Shown here one piece after another: positions 42,607-52,444 of a stretch of 64,000 nucleotides of DNA. A program made the translations under genes and the position numbers. The stretch covers positions 62,001-126,000 of the forward strand of contig LVAS01000063.1 of NCBI GenBank assembly GCA_001603035.1, in the 5' to 3' direction. How positions within the stretch are numbered: the first letter of the stretch is position 1; each line of letters opens with the position of its first letter. The DNA comes from Clostridiales bacterium Firm_13. Lineage in GTDB: Bacteria; Bacillota; Clostridia; Saccharofermentanales; Saccharofermentanaceae. Under the pieces are notes generated by a model. That model did not search any database. It was given only the letters and a program-made list of their open reading frames with translations, and was not told the origin of the DNA.

Positions 42607-43645
42607 ATCGTCGAACCCGTCCGCGCGTGTCGGCTCTGTTACGCTTGAACTGGCGATCGCGACGCCTGTTTTTTTGCTTGTATTTATTATTCTTCTTGCC
42701 GGCATTTCAGAATATAGGTCAATTATTGCCATGCGCGGAGCGGTTGAACAGGCGACCGAAGAGGCATCCGTAATTGTGCCCGTTATTTCTTCAGGAATCG
42801 ATGGGATCGCATCCCTCTTGCAAATGGTGGCACCCGACGAAACGACGGATGCGACGGACGGAGATATGTCGGAGGCATGGAAGGGGGCGGCACTTTTCTC
42901 GGCGCTGCTAGAAGAATGTGGTATTGACGGGCAAGATATAATCGGAACGGCTCTTTTCGGAACTGTTTTGCGGGATCGGATCTATGCGATATACCAGAGT
43001 GACACAAAGGAGATGCCCGTTCGACTCGCCGCAATTCGCGATGTTTCCGTCGTACTTGATTATGATCCGAACCAGAATCTGCTTTGCATGTCTGTAAGTT
43101 ATCAATCCGAATCTCTGATCGGTAAACAGGAAAGAAGGGTTATCAGCTTCATTCCTGTATACGGAGATCTCCGTTTCGAGTTACCCGATGCCGACGCATC
43201 GCGGGATGCGATATGGTTACTGGATAACTTGGAAAGAGGGAATCGCTTTCGCTTACAATTCGGGGGGAATCTACCGACGGGGTATCCTGTTATTTCTTGT
43301 TGGAACCCCAATACGGCAACGTCCATTCGCAGTATGGACTTAACGGCACCCGGATATCAATCAGAGGGAACGGTTCTTGGAGAAGTGTATGATGAAATTG
43401 ACTCCCTGTCGCAATTTGACGGGACTCTTATGCCGTGGGGCGAAAGCGGGATTTATATTCGCGAAGGTGAGATTAAGAAGCGTGTCCTTCTCCTAGTCGT
43501 TCCGGAAAACAGCGGGGAGCAAGCCATGCGGCAGATTCGGGCTTCCGAAACGTACGCTCTTTCCAAAGGAGTATCGTTGCGAATAGAGACCTATGGTTCC
43601 TCGCACCGCTATTCGACGCCATCCGAGCATTCCGATGAATCGTGA
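42593..43645 (+). CDS. TadE-like secreted protein
   Basis: A 350-residue protein starting at GTG 42593 after GGAGAAG. The N-terminus GSVTLELAIATPVFLLVFIILLAGIS is a classic TadE-type pseudopilin segment with the Glu (TLELA) that is expected at position +5 of the mature helix. The soluble region has no recognisable enzyme motif; a repeated pattern around RIYAIYQSD and SVSYQSESLIG may form a beta domain. It may be processed by a prepilin peptidase, not encoded here. It ends close to two small genes and yerC. Confidence 0.75.
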   Translation: MLIDKSSNPSARVGSVTLELAIATPVFLLVFIILLAGISEYRSIIAMRGAVEQATEEASVIVPVISSGIDGIASLLQMVAPDETTDATDGDMSEAWKGAALFSALLEECGIDGQDIIGTALFGTVLRDRIYAIYQSDTKEMPVRLAAIRDVSVVLDYDPNQNLLCMSVSYQSESLIGKQERRVISFIPVYGDLRFELPDADASRDAIWLLDNLERGNRFRLQFGGNLPTGYPVISCWNPNTATSIRSMDLTAPGYQSEGTVLGEVYDEIDSLSQFDGTLMPWGESGIYIREGEIKKRVLLLVVPENSGEQAMRQIRASETYALSKGVSLRIETYGSSHRYSTPSEHSDES

Positions 43646-43737
43646 GGATTGTCATGCAGATTCCCTTGCTGTATCATAGGAATGTTAACTTGCGGTATTC
43701 GGTTTTGCCGCTAACATTTCTGCTGGAGGTACACGGT

Positions 43738-43974
43738 TTGCGGAAGACGAATCAACAGGTTCGATCGCTTAAGGGAGCTCGCCTGTTGCGTAGTGACACA
43801 AGAGCGAGGAACGCTTCGATCGGAGATTCACTGCGCCGGGCTAAGTTGAATCTCTTCATTCGACGTTTCGTTTTATTGCTTGTCTTCCTGCTTTTGGCTG
43901 TAGCGGTAATTTATCTTATACTGGGCGGCTATATAGAGAAGGCATACCTGAAAGTGCTCGATTATCTTGTTTGA
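43738..43974 (+). CDS. Small basic membrane protein
   Basis: A 78-residue protein starting at TTG 43738 behind GGAGG. It is basic at the N-terminus (RKTNQQVRSLKGARLLRSDTRARN) and has one transmembrane segment (FVLLLVFLLLAVAVIYLILGG). A longer frame to 43642 overlaps the TadE-like gene end and has no ribosome site. It overlaps nothing downstream and sits 20 bases before the yerC-like gene. Family unknown. Confidence 0.55.
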   Translation: MRKTNQQVRSLKGARLLRSDTRARNASIGDSLRRAKLNLFIRRFVLLLVFLLLAVAVIYLILGGYIEKAYLKVLDYLV

Positions 43975-43994
43975 ATGGAAGGAGAGGGGTCTTC

Positions 43995-44324
43995 ATGAGT
44001 GAAAAATGGAAAGATCAACAGACAGAAGACCTATTTGATGCTATTCTCTCGTTGAAAAATCGCGCAGAATGTTATAGTCTTTTTGAGGATCTTTGCACGA
44101 TATCCGAAATCAAGTCTCTTGCGCAACGGTTACAGATCGCTGATTTGCTTTATCAGGGGAAGACCTACGCAGAGATCTTTGAGATTACAGGCGTCAGCAC
44201 CGCAACGATCAGCCGCGTGAACCGCTGTCTTGAATATGGAGCAGACGGCTATCGCACCGTCCTTATGCGCCGATACGGCGCGGAGGAAGCCGACACGAAC
44301 AACAATACATCTGAAGGGGAATAA
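43995..44324 (+). CDS. TrpR-like YerC/YecD-family protein
   Basis: A 109-residue DNA-binding-type protein. The sequence [49 protein letters not shown] is the Trp repressor fold helix-turn-helix as in Bacillus YerC. Function of YerC is unsettled. The start at ATG 43995 follows GAGAGGGG; the frame opens eight codons earlier but overlaps the previous gene. It is four bases before the secA start region, so it is co-transcribed with secA. Confidence 0.85.
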   Translation: MSEKWKDQQTEDLFDAILSLKNRAECYSLFEDLCTISEIKSLAQRLQIADLLYQGKTYAEIFEITGVSTATISRVNRCLEYGADGYRTVLMRRYGAEEADTNNNTSEGE

Positions 44325-44328
44325 ATGC

Positions 44329-47154
44329 ATGAATATCTTCACTAAGGTTTTCGGTACCCACAGCGATCACGAGATTAAGCGTATTCGGAAACTGGTCAAT
44401 TCGGTTGAGGCGCTGTCTGCCGAATATGAGGCTCTGTCGGAAGCGGAATTGCGCGGAAAGACAGAAGAGTTCCGCGAAAGATTGGCCGATGGCGCAAGTC
44501 TGGACGATCTATTGCCGGACGCCTTTGCGACAGTTCGCGAAGCGTCGTGGCGAGTTCTCGGGATGAAGCCGTATCGGGTTCAGATTATCGGCGGAATTAT
44601 TCTCCATCAGGGCCGAATCGCCGAAATGAAAACAGGTGAAGGCAAGACGCTTGTAGCTACGCTTCCCGTGTATCTGAATGCGTTAAGCGGATTGGGCGTC
44701 CATGTTGTTACCGTCAATGATTACCTTGCCAAACGTGACAGCGAATGGATGGGAAAGGTATACCGTTACCTTGGCCTTTCTGTCGGTCTCATTGTGCATG
44801 ACCTGAATAATGACCAGAGACGAATCGCCTATAATTCGGATATCACATACGGCACGAACAACGAGTATGGATTTGACTATCTTCGAGACAACATGGTCGA
44901 CAGAAAAGAGAAGATGGTTCAGCGTAAACTCAATTTCGCGATTGTCGACGAAGTGGACAGTATTCTTGTCGACGAAGCCCGTACCCCTCTTATTATTTCC
45001 GGAATGGGCGCGGATTCTTCCGAGCTTTACGTGTCTGCGGATCGCTTTGTCAAAGGCCTTAAGAAATATGTCGTCGTCGAAACAGACGATAAGATCAATA
45101 TGGACGATATCGTCGGCGAATGTGAATATGTCGTCGACGAGAAAGCGAAGACCGCAGTTCTGACCGCCAACGGTGTCGCCGCTGCCGAGCGCTATTTTAA
45201 CATTACTAACCTTTCCGATCCGGAGAACTTTGACCTTCAGCATTATATTAATAACGCTTTGAAAGCCAACGGAACGATGGAGCGAGATCAGAAGTATGTC
45301 GTCACGGATGACGGCGAGGTCATCATTGTTGATGAATTTACCGGCCGTCTTATGTACGGACGCCGCTTTAGCGACGGATTGCACCAAGCGATCGAAGCGA
45401 AAGAAAGTGTGAAGGTGGAGAAGGAGAGCAAGACTCTCGCGACGATCACATTCCAGAACTTTTTCCGTATGTACAACAAGCTCTCCGGTATGACGGGTAC
45501 CGCATATACGGAAGAAGGCGAATTCCGTTCCATCTATAATCTCGATGTTATTCAGATCCCGACCAATCGCCCGATGATTCGTTTTGACGATAATGACTCT
45601 GTCTACAAAACGCAATCAGGTAAGTACTCCGCCGTTTTGCGAACGGTAATGGAGGCGCATGCAAACGGCCAGCCGATCCTTGTCGGTACTGTAAACGTCG
45701 ATAAGTCCGAATACCTTTCCAAGCTTTTTACGAAGGCAGGAATCAAGCATAACGTTTTGAATGCGAAGAACCATCTTCGTGAGGCGGAGATTGTCGCGCA
45801 GGCAGGACGATTTAATGCGGTCACCATCGCGACGAACATGGCGGGACGCGGAACGGATATTCTTCTCGGAGGAAACTCCGAATACATGGCCAAACAAGAA
45901 ATGCGCAAACTCGGCTATATTGAGGAACTTGTCGATGCCGCGACGGCACACAACGAAACGGATGATGCCGTGATTCTTGAAGCGCGCGCAAAGTTTGCCG
46001 AATTGGAAGCCGAATTTAAAAAGACGACAAACGGAGAACGCGCCAAAGTAATCGAGGCAGGCGGCTTATTCATCGTAGGTACGGAGCGCCATGAATCCCG
46101 TCGTATCGACAACCAGTTGCGAGGCCGTGCAGGCCGTCAGGGCGACCCGGGGCGTACGAAGTTTTTCCTGGCTCTTGACGATGATCTGATGCGCTTGTTC
46201 GGCGGAGAGCGAGCCACACGCGCGTTCGAGAGATTAGGTGTCGATGAGAATACGGAGATTCAAGCCGGGTTCCTTTCGAAGCAAATTGAAAATGCACAAA
46301 AGAAAATTGAAGGAATGAACTTTAGCGCACGTAAACATGTTCTCGAATATGATGATGTTATGAACATACAGAGAAACATGACGTATGAGCAGCGTCGTAA
46401 AGTCCTTGAGGGCGAAGACATTCACGAATCTTACGTCAAGATGGTACGGAGTGTCGTTGAACGAACGGTGACGAATTTTGCGTTGGACGGGCATATCGCC
46501 GATTCGGAGAAGATGGCGCTCGTCTTGAAGCTCCAGGATTATCTTGGCGACCTGCCGTCGATCACAAAGATTAAGACGAGCGAAGAGCGCGTTCTTGACG
46601 CGGATTCCATCATTGAGGCAGTGACCGAACAGGCGCTGGAGAAGCTTGAAGAAAGAGATCGTGCGATCACACCGGAGATATTCCGAGAGGCGGAAAGACA
46701 GATCCTTCTTTGGAATGTCGATCAAAAGTGGATGGATCACATCGACGCCATGGATCAAATGCGCTATTCGATCGGAATGCGAAGTGTCGGTCAGCACGAC
46801 CCTGTTGTCGAGTATCGAATCGAAGGATCGGCGATGTTTGACGAGATGAATCTTGCCATTCAGAACGATACGATCCGACTGATTATGAAGGCGAATATTT
46901 CCACAAACAACAATTTGGAAAGAAAGTCCAATGTTCGAAATGTTCAGGAAGGACACGGCGGCACCGGATATACGGGTGCGGGCAATACAACGGCAGCCTC
47001 TTCTTCGGGAGAACGCATGACTTTGGCATCCGCGGGCTCTGAACCGACGGCGAGAGAGCCGGTAAAGCGCGATGCGCAAAAAGTCGGCCGTAATGACCCT
47101 TGCCCTTGCGGCAGCGGTAAGAAGTATAAGAATTGCCATGGCAAGGACGAATAA
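44329..47154 (+). CDS. secA: Preprotein translocase ATPase SecA
   Basis: A 941-residue motor for Sec-dependent protein export. NBD1 has [14 protein letters not shown] and [20 protein letters not shown], the preprotein cross-linking domain follows, then NBD2 with [34 protein letters not shown] and [10 protein letters not shown], a helical scaffold domain and the C-terminal SEC-C zinc motif [19 protein letters not shown]. Length and motifs are normal for SecA1. The start at ATG 44329 lies behind GAAGGGGA. It is followed by the purine nucleoside phosphorylase gene after 23 bases. Confidence 0.97.
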   Translation: MNIFTKVFGTHSDHEIKRIRKLVNSVEALSAEYEALSEAELRGKTEEFRERLADGASLDDLLPDAFATVREASWRVLGMKPYRVQIIGGIILHQGRIAEMKTGEGKTLVATLPVYLNALSGLGVHVVTVNDYLAKRDSEWMGKVYRYLGLSVGLIVHDLNNDQRRIAYNSDITYGTNNEYGFDYLRDNMVDRKEKMVQRKLNFAIVDEVDSILVDEARTPLIISGMGADSSELYVSADRFVKGLKKYVVVETDDKINMDDIVGECEYVVDEKAKTAVLTANGVAAAERYFNITNLSDPENFDLQHYINNALKANGTMERDQKYVVTDDGEVIIVDEFTGRLMYGRRFSDGLHQAIEAKESVKVEKESKTLATITFQNFFRMYNKLSGMTGTAYTEEGEFRSIYNLDVIQIPTNRPMIRFDDNDSVYKTQSGKYSAVLRTVMEAHANGQPILVGTVNVDKSEYLSKLFTKAGIKHNVLNAKNHLREAEIVAQAGRFNAVTIATNMAGRGTDILLGGNSEYMAKQEMRKLGYIEELVDAATAHNETDDAVILEARAKFAELEAEFKKTTNGERAKVIEAGGLFIVGTERHESRRIDNQLRGRAGRQGDPGRTKFFLALDDDLMRLFGGERATRAFERLGVDENTEIQAGFLSKQIENAQKKIEGMNFSARKHVLEYDDVMNIQRNMTYEQRRKVLEGEDIHESYVKMVRSVVERTVTNFALDGHIADSEKMALVLKLQDYLGDLPSITKIKTSEERVLDADSIIEAVTEQALEKLEERDRAITPEIFREAERQILLWNVDQKWMDHIDAMDQMRYSIGMRSVGQHDPVVEYRIEGSAMFDEMNLAIQNDTIRLIMKANISTNNNLERKSNVRNVQEGHGGTGYTGAGNTTAASSSGERMTLASAGSEPTAREPVKRDAQKVGRNDPCPCGSGKKYKNCHGKDE

Positions 47155-47177
47155 TCACGCGTCTTCGGAGGTATTCT

Positions 47178-48008
47178 ATGGATGAGCTGAATGTTTTATC
47201 GACCCGCATCTCTGAGGCGGCGGAAACGATTATGTCGCTTCACCCGGAAAGACCTTCTATCGCGATTGTCCTCGGATCCGGACTCGGCCCGATGGCGGAT
47301 CGTTGTGAGGTTCTCGCTTCGATTCCGTTCGCGGAAATACCGCATTTTCCCGTGCCGACGACGCCCGGACACGCAGGGAAGCTCCTGATTGCGAGAGTCG
47401 GAAATGTGCCGGTGTATTTCATGCAGGGGAGATATCACTTTTATGAGGGATACACCACGCAGGAGATTACTTTCCCTTACCGCGTTCTGGCACATCTTGG
47501 AATGAAGCAATTGATCCTGACTAATGCTGCGGGAGGGCTGAATCCGGATTGGAATCCGGGAGATTTGATGGTTTTAAGTGACCACCTGTCTCTTTTTTGC
47601 GATTCTCCGCTTCGAGGAGCGAATTTGGACGCTTTCGGACCGAGATTCCCGGATCAGACACACGTATACGATTCGGATTTGCGTGAACTCCTTCTTGAGA
47701 CGGCACGTGAACTTTCCGTTCCGGTTCATGCGGGTGTTTATGCCTATATGCGGGGGCCGCAGTATGAAACTCCCGCAGAGATTCGCATGCTTCGCTCTTT
47801 GGGAGCGGACGCAGTCGGGATGTCAACCGTTCCCGAAGCGATTGTCGCGTCGCATTCCGGGGTCAAGATCCTCGCATTGTCTTGCATCACTAATCTCGCG
47901 GCGGGGATATCGAAGACGCCGCTATCCCATAAAGAAGTCATGGAGATCGGCGCACAAGCCTCCGACAGCAGCATCCGACTATTGCAGTCTTTCTTGAGCA
48001 AAATTTGA
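47178..48008 (+). CDS. punA: Purine nucleoside phosphorylase (trimeric PNP)
   Basis: A 276-residue enzyme that phosphorolyses inosine and guanosine to free base and ribose 1-phosphate. Family motifs are IVLGSGLGPMAD, MQGRYHFYEGYT, TNAAGGLNPDWNPGDLMVLSDH, GVYAYMRGPQYETPAEIRM with the base-binding Glu, and the Asn of LSCITNLAAGIS that reads the 6-oxo group. This Glu/Asn pair favours 6-oxopurines, so inosine, not adenosine, is the expected substrate. The ATG follows GGAGGT. It is the first of a three-gene set with ahcY-like and a deaminase. Confidence 0.94.
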   Translation: MDELNVLSTRISEAAETIMSLHPERPSIAIVLGSGLGPMADRCEVLASIPFAEIPHFPVPTTPGHAGKLLIARVGNVPVYFMQGRYHFYEGYTTQEITFPYRVLAHLGMKQLILTNAAGGLNPDWNPGDLMVLSDHLSLFCDSPLRGANLDAFGPRFPDQTHVYDSDLRELLLETARELSVPVHAGVYAYMRGPQYETPAEIRMLRSLGADAVGMSTVPEAIVASHSGVKILALSCITNLAAGISKTPLSHKEVMEIGAQASDSSIRLLQSFLSKI

Positions 48009-48024
48009 AAGTTGAGTATCGAAT

Positions 48025-49281
48025 ATGTCAATTCCAGCCTACTTTGTTAAGGATATTTCGCTTGCACCTTCCGGAAAACGAAAAATCGACTGGGCTTACC
48101 GAAATATGCCTGTCCTTCGTGCGATTGAAGAAGAGTTCATTCGAGAAAAGCCGTTCTTGGGTCTGAATATTGCCGTGAGTGTTCATGTCGAAGCCAAAAC
48201 AGCGTGCCTCGCCAAAGTTCTTTCTGCCGGCGGCGCCAATGTTGCTCTAACCGGATGCAACCCGTTGTCGACGCAGGATGATGTCGCCGCCGCTTTAGCT
48301 GCGGAAGGCATGCATGTCTATTGTGTTCACGGCGCGTCGACGGAACAATACGTCGAGCATCTCAAAATGGCTCTCTCGATTCAACCGCATATCGTTATTG
48401 ACGACGGGGGTGATTTTGCCCTGCTCCTTCACACCGAACTGAAGAGTCTTGTCGACCGCCTGATCGGTGGCTGTGAGGAGACGACGACGGGGGTTCACCG
48501 CCTTCAAATCCTTGAAAGGGAAGGCAGACTCTTATATCCGGTCGTCGCTGTAAACGACGCAAGATGCAAACACCTATTCGACAACCGTTTTGGGACGGGT
48601 CAATCCGTCTGGACGGCGATTATGACGGCAACCAATCTTCTTGTGGCCGGCAAATCCGTTGTCGTTGCGGGATTTGGCATGTGCGGCAAAGGAGTTGCGC
48701 TTCGAGCAAAGGGCTTAGGTGCCCGAGTCATCGTAACCGAAATCGATCCGGTCAAAGCTTGCGAAGCTCTCATGGAGGGCTACGAAGTGATGACTATGGA
48801 TCAGGCTGCCTCTGTCGGCGACCTTTTTGTCACTGTGACTGGATGTAAGGACATCATTACGGAGAAACACTTCCGCCAAATGAAGGACGGAGCGATTCTT
48901 TGTAACGCCGGACACTTTGACGTCGAGATTAACATCCCGCAACTTACTGCTTTGTCGCAATCGCATTTTGAGATGCGACAGGGCGTGACAGGCTACCGAA
49001 TGTCAGATGACAGAACAATCTGCATCTTAGCCGAAGGTCGCTTAGTGAACCTTGCCGCCGGCGACGGGCACCCGGTTGAGATTATGGACATGAGTTTTGC
49101 GCTTCAGGCACAAAGTGCCCGCTATATCGCGCAGAACGGCCGTGATCTCGAAAAGAGAGTCTATAACACACCGGTCGAGATAGACGACCGAGTCGCGTCT
49201 ATTTTGCTGTCGACAAAACACCTTTCAATTGATACGCTTAGTGATGAACAGAAGCGTTATGTGGATACCTGGGATATTTGA
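48025..49281 (+). CDS. ahcY: S-adenosylhomocysteine hydrolase homologue, possible S-inosylhomocysteine hydrolase
   Basis: A 418-residue NAD-dependent hydrolase splitting SAH-type substrates to homocysteine and a nucleoside. Motifs: CNPLSTQDDVAAAL, VIDDGGDF, EETTTGVHRL, AVNDARCKHLFDNRFGTGQS, the NAD site VVAGFGMCGKGVALRAKGLGA and LAAGDGHPVEIMDMSFA. In the canonical enzyme HMTVETA contacts the adenine through Thr and Glu; here the segment is HVEAKTA (54-60), so both are replaced (Glu56, Lys58), as I recall for Thermotoga and archaeal forms linked to S-inosylhomocysteine. The neighbours, PNP and an SAH deaminase-like amidohydrolase, fit that substrate. It starts 17 bases after punA and overlaps the next frame slightly. 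Confidence 0.9.
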   Translation: MSIPAYFVKDISLAPSGKRKIDWAYRNMPVLRAIEEEFIREKPFLGLNIAVSVHVEAKTACLAKVLSAGGANVALTGCNPLSTQDDVAAALAAEGMHVYCVHGASTEQYVEHLKMALSIQPHIVIDDGGDFALLLHTELKSLVDRLIGGCEETTTGVHRLQILEREGRLLYPVVAVNDARCKHLFDNRFGTGQSVWTAIMTATNLLVAGKSVVVAGFGMCGKGVALRAKGLGARVIVTEIDPVKACEALMEGYEVMTMDQAASVGDLFVTVTGCKDIITEKHFRQMKDGAILCNAGHFDVEINIPQLTALSQSHFEMRQGVTGYRMSDDRTICILAEGRLVNLAAGDGHPVEIMDMSFALQAQSARYIAQNGRDLEKRVYNTPVEIDDRVASILLSTKHLSIDTLSDEQKRYVDTWDI

Positions 49282-49295
49282 AAGGCGGCCTAAGA

Positions 49296-50645
49296 ATGTC
49301 AAAGACAGTTCTTTTTAAGAATATTACCGTCGTAACACCCGATGAGGCCGGAAAGATTCAGGTTTATTCCGATGCATATGTTGCCGTTCGAGGCGACAGA
49401 ATTATTTACGTCGGCGAAGAACGCGCGCAAGCGGTTCGGGCATTAATGGAAGCGCAAAGGGAATCCGGCGGTTCACAGATCGGATTTGACGAATATAGCG
49501 GGAAGGATAAGATTCTTCTTCCTACTTTTGCCAATGCGCATTCGCATATTCCGATGGTTTTGATGCGGAACTCCGCGGATGATATGTCTCTGGAAGACTG
49601 GCTTTTTAAGAGAATCCTTCCGCGTGAAGAACACCTTCGTAAGGAAGATATCTACTACGCCAGTCTGCTCGGCATCGCCGAGATGATTCAGGGAGGCATC
49701 GGAGCATCCGCCGATATGTATTTTATGGCGGATGAGACAGCTTGTGCGGCACTCCAAGCAGGTTTCCGTATGAATCTCTGCCATGACGGTAAGTTTCATG
49801 ACGAATCAGGGTGGAAAGCGGACCGAGCAGGGCTTCGTTCCTTTCGGAAGACATTTCATGGCGCGGGCGGCGGACTGATCCGCACTTCATTAATGATTCA
49901 CTCGATCTATTTATATCCGGAAGAGTTATATCCGGAACTGGTCGCCGAAGCTGCCGAGGAGGACGTCTCTATTCAGGTTCACGTCGCAGAAACTCGCACA
50001 GAAGTAGCCAATTGTCTTTCTAAGTATGGCAAAACGCCTGCTCGGGCTTTGGCAGATTTCGGCGTTTTTGATCGCCCTTGCATCGCGGCGCACGGAGTTC
50101 ATCTGACAGAGGAAGATATGGAGATTCTCGCTGCTTCGGATGTAACTGTTTCTCATAACCCGGCGAGTAATATGAAGCTTGCGTCCGGATTTGCCGACGT
50201 AGCCGGCATGCAAAGGCACGGTATTCGTGTCGCCATCGGCACCGACGGCTGCGCAAGCAACAACAATGCGGATTTCTACACGGATATGCGTCTGGCTTCC
50301 TTCATTGCCAAGGGCTCGAAATTCGACCCGCTGCAATTGCCGGCGGGAGATATCCTTACGATGGCGACATATAACGGGTATAGGGGCATGGGCTTTTCCG
50401 ATTGCGGTAGGATTGCCGCCGGCATGATGGCCGATCTTCAAATCGTCAATACCGACACGCCGGCTATGTGGCCGGTCAATAATCCGGTTTCGGCACTTGT
50501 GTACAGCGGAGGAGTATCTTCCGTCGAATCTGTTATGATTGCGGGGAGATTTGTCAAGTATCATGGGGAATTGACTTCGATCGATCTCGAAAAGGTGAAG
50601 GCGGAAACAAAAAAAAGAGCCGCGTATATCACGCAATTTGCTTGA
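49296..50645 (+). CDS. Amidohydrolase, 5'-methylthioadenosine/SAH deaminase family
   Basis: A 449-residue metal-dependent deaminase of the MtaD/DadD/TM0936 type. It removes the 6-amino group from SAH, MTA or adenosine. The metal and catalytic motifs are FANAHSHIPMVLMRN, VHVAETRTE, AAHGVHLTEEDME, SHNPASNMKLASGF and IGTDGCASNNNADFY, all intact. MSLEDWLFKRILPREEHL is typical for this subfamily. The ATG at 49296 follows AAAGGCGG. It is the last gene of the PNP-AhcY operon, and a tRNA-Thr promoter starts inside its stop codon. Confidence 0.88.
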   Translation: MSKTVLFKNITVVTPDEAGKIQVYSDAYVAVRGDRIIYVGEERAQAVRALMEAQRESGGSQIGFDEYSGKDKILLPTFANAHSHIPMVLMRNSADDMSLEDWLFKRILPREEHLRKEDIYYASLLGIAEMIQGGIGASADMYFMADETACAALQAGFRMNLCHDGKFHDESGWKADRAGLRSFRKTFHGAGGGLIRTSLMIHSIYLYPEELYPELVAEAAEEDVSIQVHVAETRTEVANCLSKYGKTPARALADFGVFDRPCIAAHGVHLTEEDMEILAASDVTVSHNPASNMKLASGFADVAGMQRHGIRVAIGTDGCASNNNADFYTDMRLASFIAKGSKFDPLQLPAGDILTMATYNGYRGMGFSDCGRIAAGMMADLQIVNTDTPAMWPVNNPVSALVYSGGVSSVESVMIAGRFVKYHGELTSIDLEKVKAETKKRAAYITQFA

Positions 50646-50670
50646 CAGAATTCGGTTTAATTTGTATATT
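50642..50670 (+). promoter_or_regulatory. Strong promoter for tRNA-Thr overlapping the deaminase stop codon
   Basis: TTGACA (50642-50647) and TATATT (50665-50670), 17 bases apart, with TG just before the -10 box. The TGA stop of the deaminase gene (50643-50645) is inside the -35 hexamer. Confidence 0.8.
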
Positions 50671-50708
50671 TTTATTCGTGCCTCATCCGAGAGGATGCGA
50701 TGCGATAT

Positions 50709-50783
50709 GCCGATGTGGCTCAGGGGTAGAGCAATTCACTCGTAATGAATAGGTCGTGAGTTCGATTCTCACCATCGGCTCCA
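50709..50783 (+). tRNA. tRNA-Thr (anticodon CGT)
   Basis: Acceptor GCCGATG (50709-50715) pairs with CATCGGC (50773-50779). The anticodon stem ATTCA/TGAAT encloses CTCGTAA with anticodon CGT, reading ACG. The T-arm has GTGAGTTCGATTCTCAC. CCA is encoded. A strong terminator follows. Confidence 0.96.
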
Positions 50784-50786
50784 AAG

Positions 50787-50820
50787 AAATCCCGGCGGTT
50801 TTTACCGCCGGGATTTTTGT
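50787..50820 (+). terminator. Intrinsic terminator after tRNA-Thr
   Basis: AAATCCCGGCGG and CCGCCGGGATTT are perfect arms around TTTTTA, followed by TTGTTTT. Confidence 0.9.
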
Positions 50821-50907
50821 TTTCTTAGGGAGACCGCTTCCCTTACAGATTCGAATGCAGGAATGATATAATGACTTTATCAAAGAATCAGTCTGAGGCG
50901 GTTGTCT

Positions 50908-52425
50908 ATGCTGTTCTCCCGGAATGTCAGCTCTACTTCCACAAAGGTTTCTGTCGGCGGCGGTCATATCTTCCGTCTGCTTCTTCGACTTTCGGCTTGT
51001 CTTCTTATTCTCAGCTTTCTTGGTGGATGTACTTCCCAAGCCAATACGACATTTCCGGACATTTCCTTTTCTGCGCCACTCGATACGTCATCTTCCGATG
51101 AACCGAGTATTACTCCGTCGCCGACCGGGGAGGTAAAGACGCCACAGTTGCGCGTCGCTTCGTCGCTTTCTTCCGAAACGATCCGCTATCTCGCGGCTTT
51201 GTATACGGTAAAGACGACAGGGCGACTCGGAGAGAATGAAGACGGAGCGAATATCTCTCTTTCTTATCTGGACTCGATTGAACCTTCTTTTTCGGTTGTA
51301 GGCGTTCAGACACCTTCAACAGGCGCAACTGAGCCGATGATCTCTCAATGGAAGACGGAAGGGATTTCTCCGGATATCCTATATGTCAATTCATTGTCTG
51401 ACCTCTACGCAGACGGCGAGATCTTGCCATTAACGGATCTTCTAGCCCAAAATTCACTTCTTAATCCGTTAAACCTCTATTCATCCTTACTTCCAAGTTG
51501 TAAGGTAGGCGATGCCCTTTGCGGAATCCCATATGTGTCCACGGCGCAGATTCTTTTCGTAAAAGATGATCTTGTTGCCAGAGCGGGTGTGAATTCCGTG
51601 CCGTTTGATCTGGATATCGGAACTCTTTCGTCCATCTCGGAAGCGATAGCCGGGTTAAATGGTTCTCCGGATAAATCCGGCAAATCTTCAGTGACTCCGA
51701 ACGACGTTTTTGCCTTCTATAAACCGAGTGAACTTCTTCCTTTCCTTCCAGCCTCCTATACGTCTTCTCCTTCGTGGTTCATGTATAGCGGTGACGGATT
51801 TGACTTTCGTGCGGCCTCTTTTGAAAGCGCCTGCTCCTATCTGCGTTCGTATATGGCGGCAGGATATTCCTTTGAATCATTAACCGAAGAAGAGAAGACG
51901 GCGATATTCGCGCAACAGGACCCCCGTATGTCGGGGCAAATTGCGATGTGGGTGGGGAACACTGAGGACATTTCTTATTGGATCGGATCGCTTCCTTCCG
52001 TTTCGATTTGCAGAATCCCGTCTCAATCTGCGGAGACTTCCCCGACAGCGCTTACCGTCTACCCGATTTGCGTTGCCTCATCAACGCAGTATCCCGATCT
52101 TTCCGCTCGTTTTGCGGCATTTATGGCGCTCGATGAAGATGCACTTCTTTTGACCGCCAGACTGGAAAAGCGAGTCGGAATTCTTCCTGTTGTGAGTTCA
52201 GATAAAGTTTGGCAAGCCTATATGTCCGGCGCTGCCTTTGGCGATGAGTTGCTGCAATTTAAGCCAGAGATTAACAGCAAGTCCTATTTTAATCCGATGA
52301 CGAACGACAGCGCCGCCGCGGCTCGGATTGACGGACTGATCGCAAAATATGGGCTTCCGTTGGTACAAGAGAGTTATAACTGGACAACTTTGTTGACAGA
52401 GATTGAAAACAGCGAAGGGACATGA
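50908..52425 (+). CDS. Extracellular solute-binding lipoprotein (ABC-type), substrate unknown
   Basis: A predicted lipoprotein of about 505 residues. Signal peptide with basic N-region and lipobox LGGC; then a Ser/Thr/Pro linker and a fold reminiscent of family 1 solute-binding proteins (DILYVNSLSDLYADGEILPLTDLL, GIPYVSTAQILFVKDDLVARAGV, MSGQIAMWVGNTEDISYWI, LTVYPICVASSTQYPDLSARFAAFMA). No permease or ATPase gene is adjacent. I took ATG 50908 over the TTG two codons earlier; ribosome site TGAGGCGG is weak. The gene is followed by the GNAT-Ogt fusion, 19 bases downstream. Confidence 0.75.
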   Translation: MLFSRNVSSTSTKVSVGGGHIFRLLLRLSACLLILSFLGGCTSQANTTFPDISFSAPLDTSSSDEPSITPSPTGEVKTPQLRVASSLSSETIRYLAALYTVKTTGRLGENEDGANISLSYLDSIEPSFSVVGVQTPSTGATEPMISQWKTEGISPDILYVNSLSDLYADGEILPLTDLLAQNSLLNPLNLYSSLLPSCKVGDALCGIPYVSTAQILFVKDDLVARAGVNSVPFDLDIGTLSSISEAIAGLNGSPDKSGKSSVTPNDVFAFYKPSELLPFLPASYTSSPSWFMYSGDGFDFRAASFESACSYLRSYMAAGYSFESLTEEEKTAIFAQQDPRMSGQIAMWVGNTEDISYWIGSLPSVSICRIPSQSAETSPTALTVYPICVASSTQYPDLSARFAAFMALDEDALLLTARLEKRVGILPVVSSDKVWQAYMSGAAFGDELLQFKPEINSKSYFNPMTNDSAAAARIDGLIAKYGLPLVQESYNWTTLLTEIENSEGT

Positions 52426-52444
52426 ATTCGTAGGGGGGAGTCAT

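Noticed and set aside
44683-45615. A 310-codon antisense open frame within secA
   Set aside because: secA is unambiguous here; the opposite frame is an accident of its codon use and has no recognisable product.
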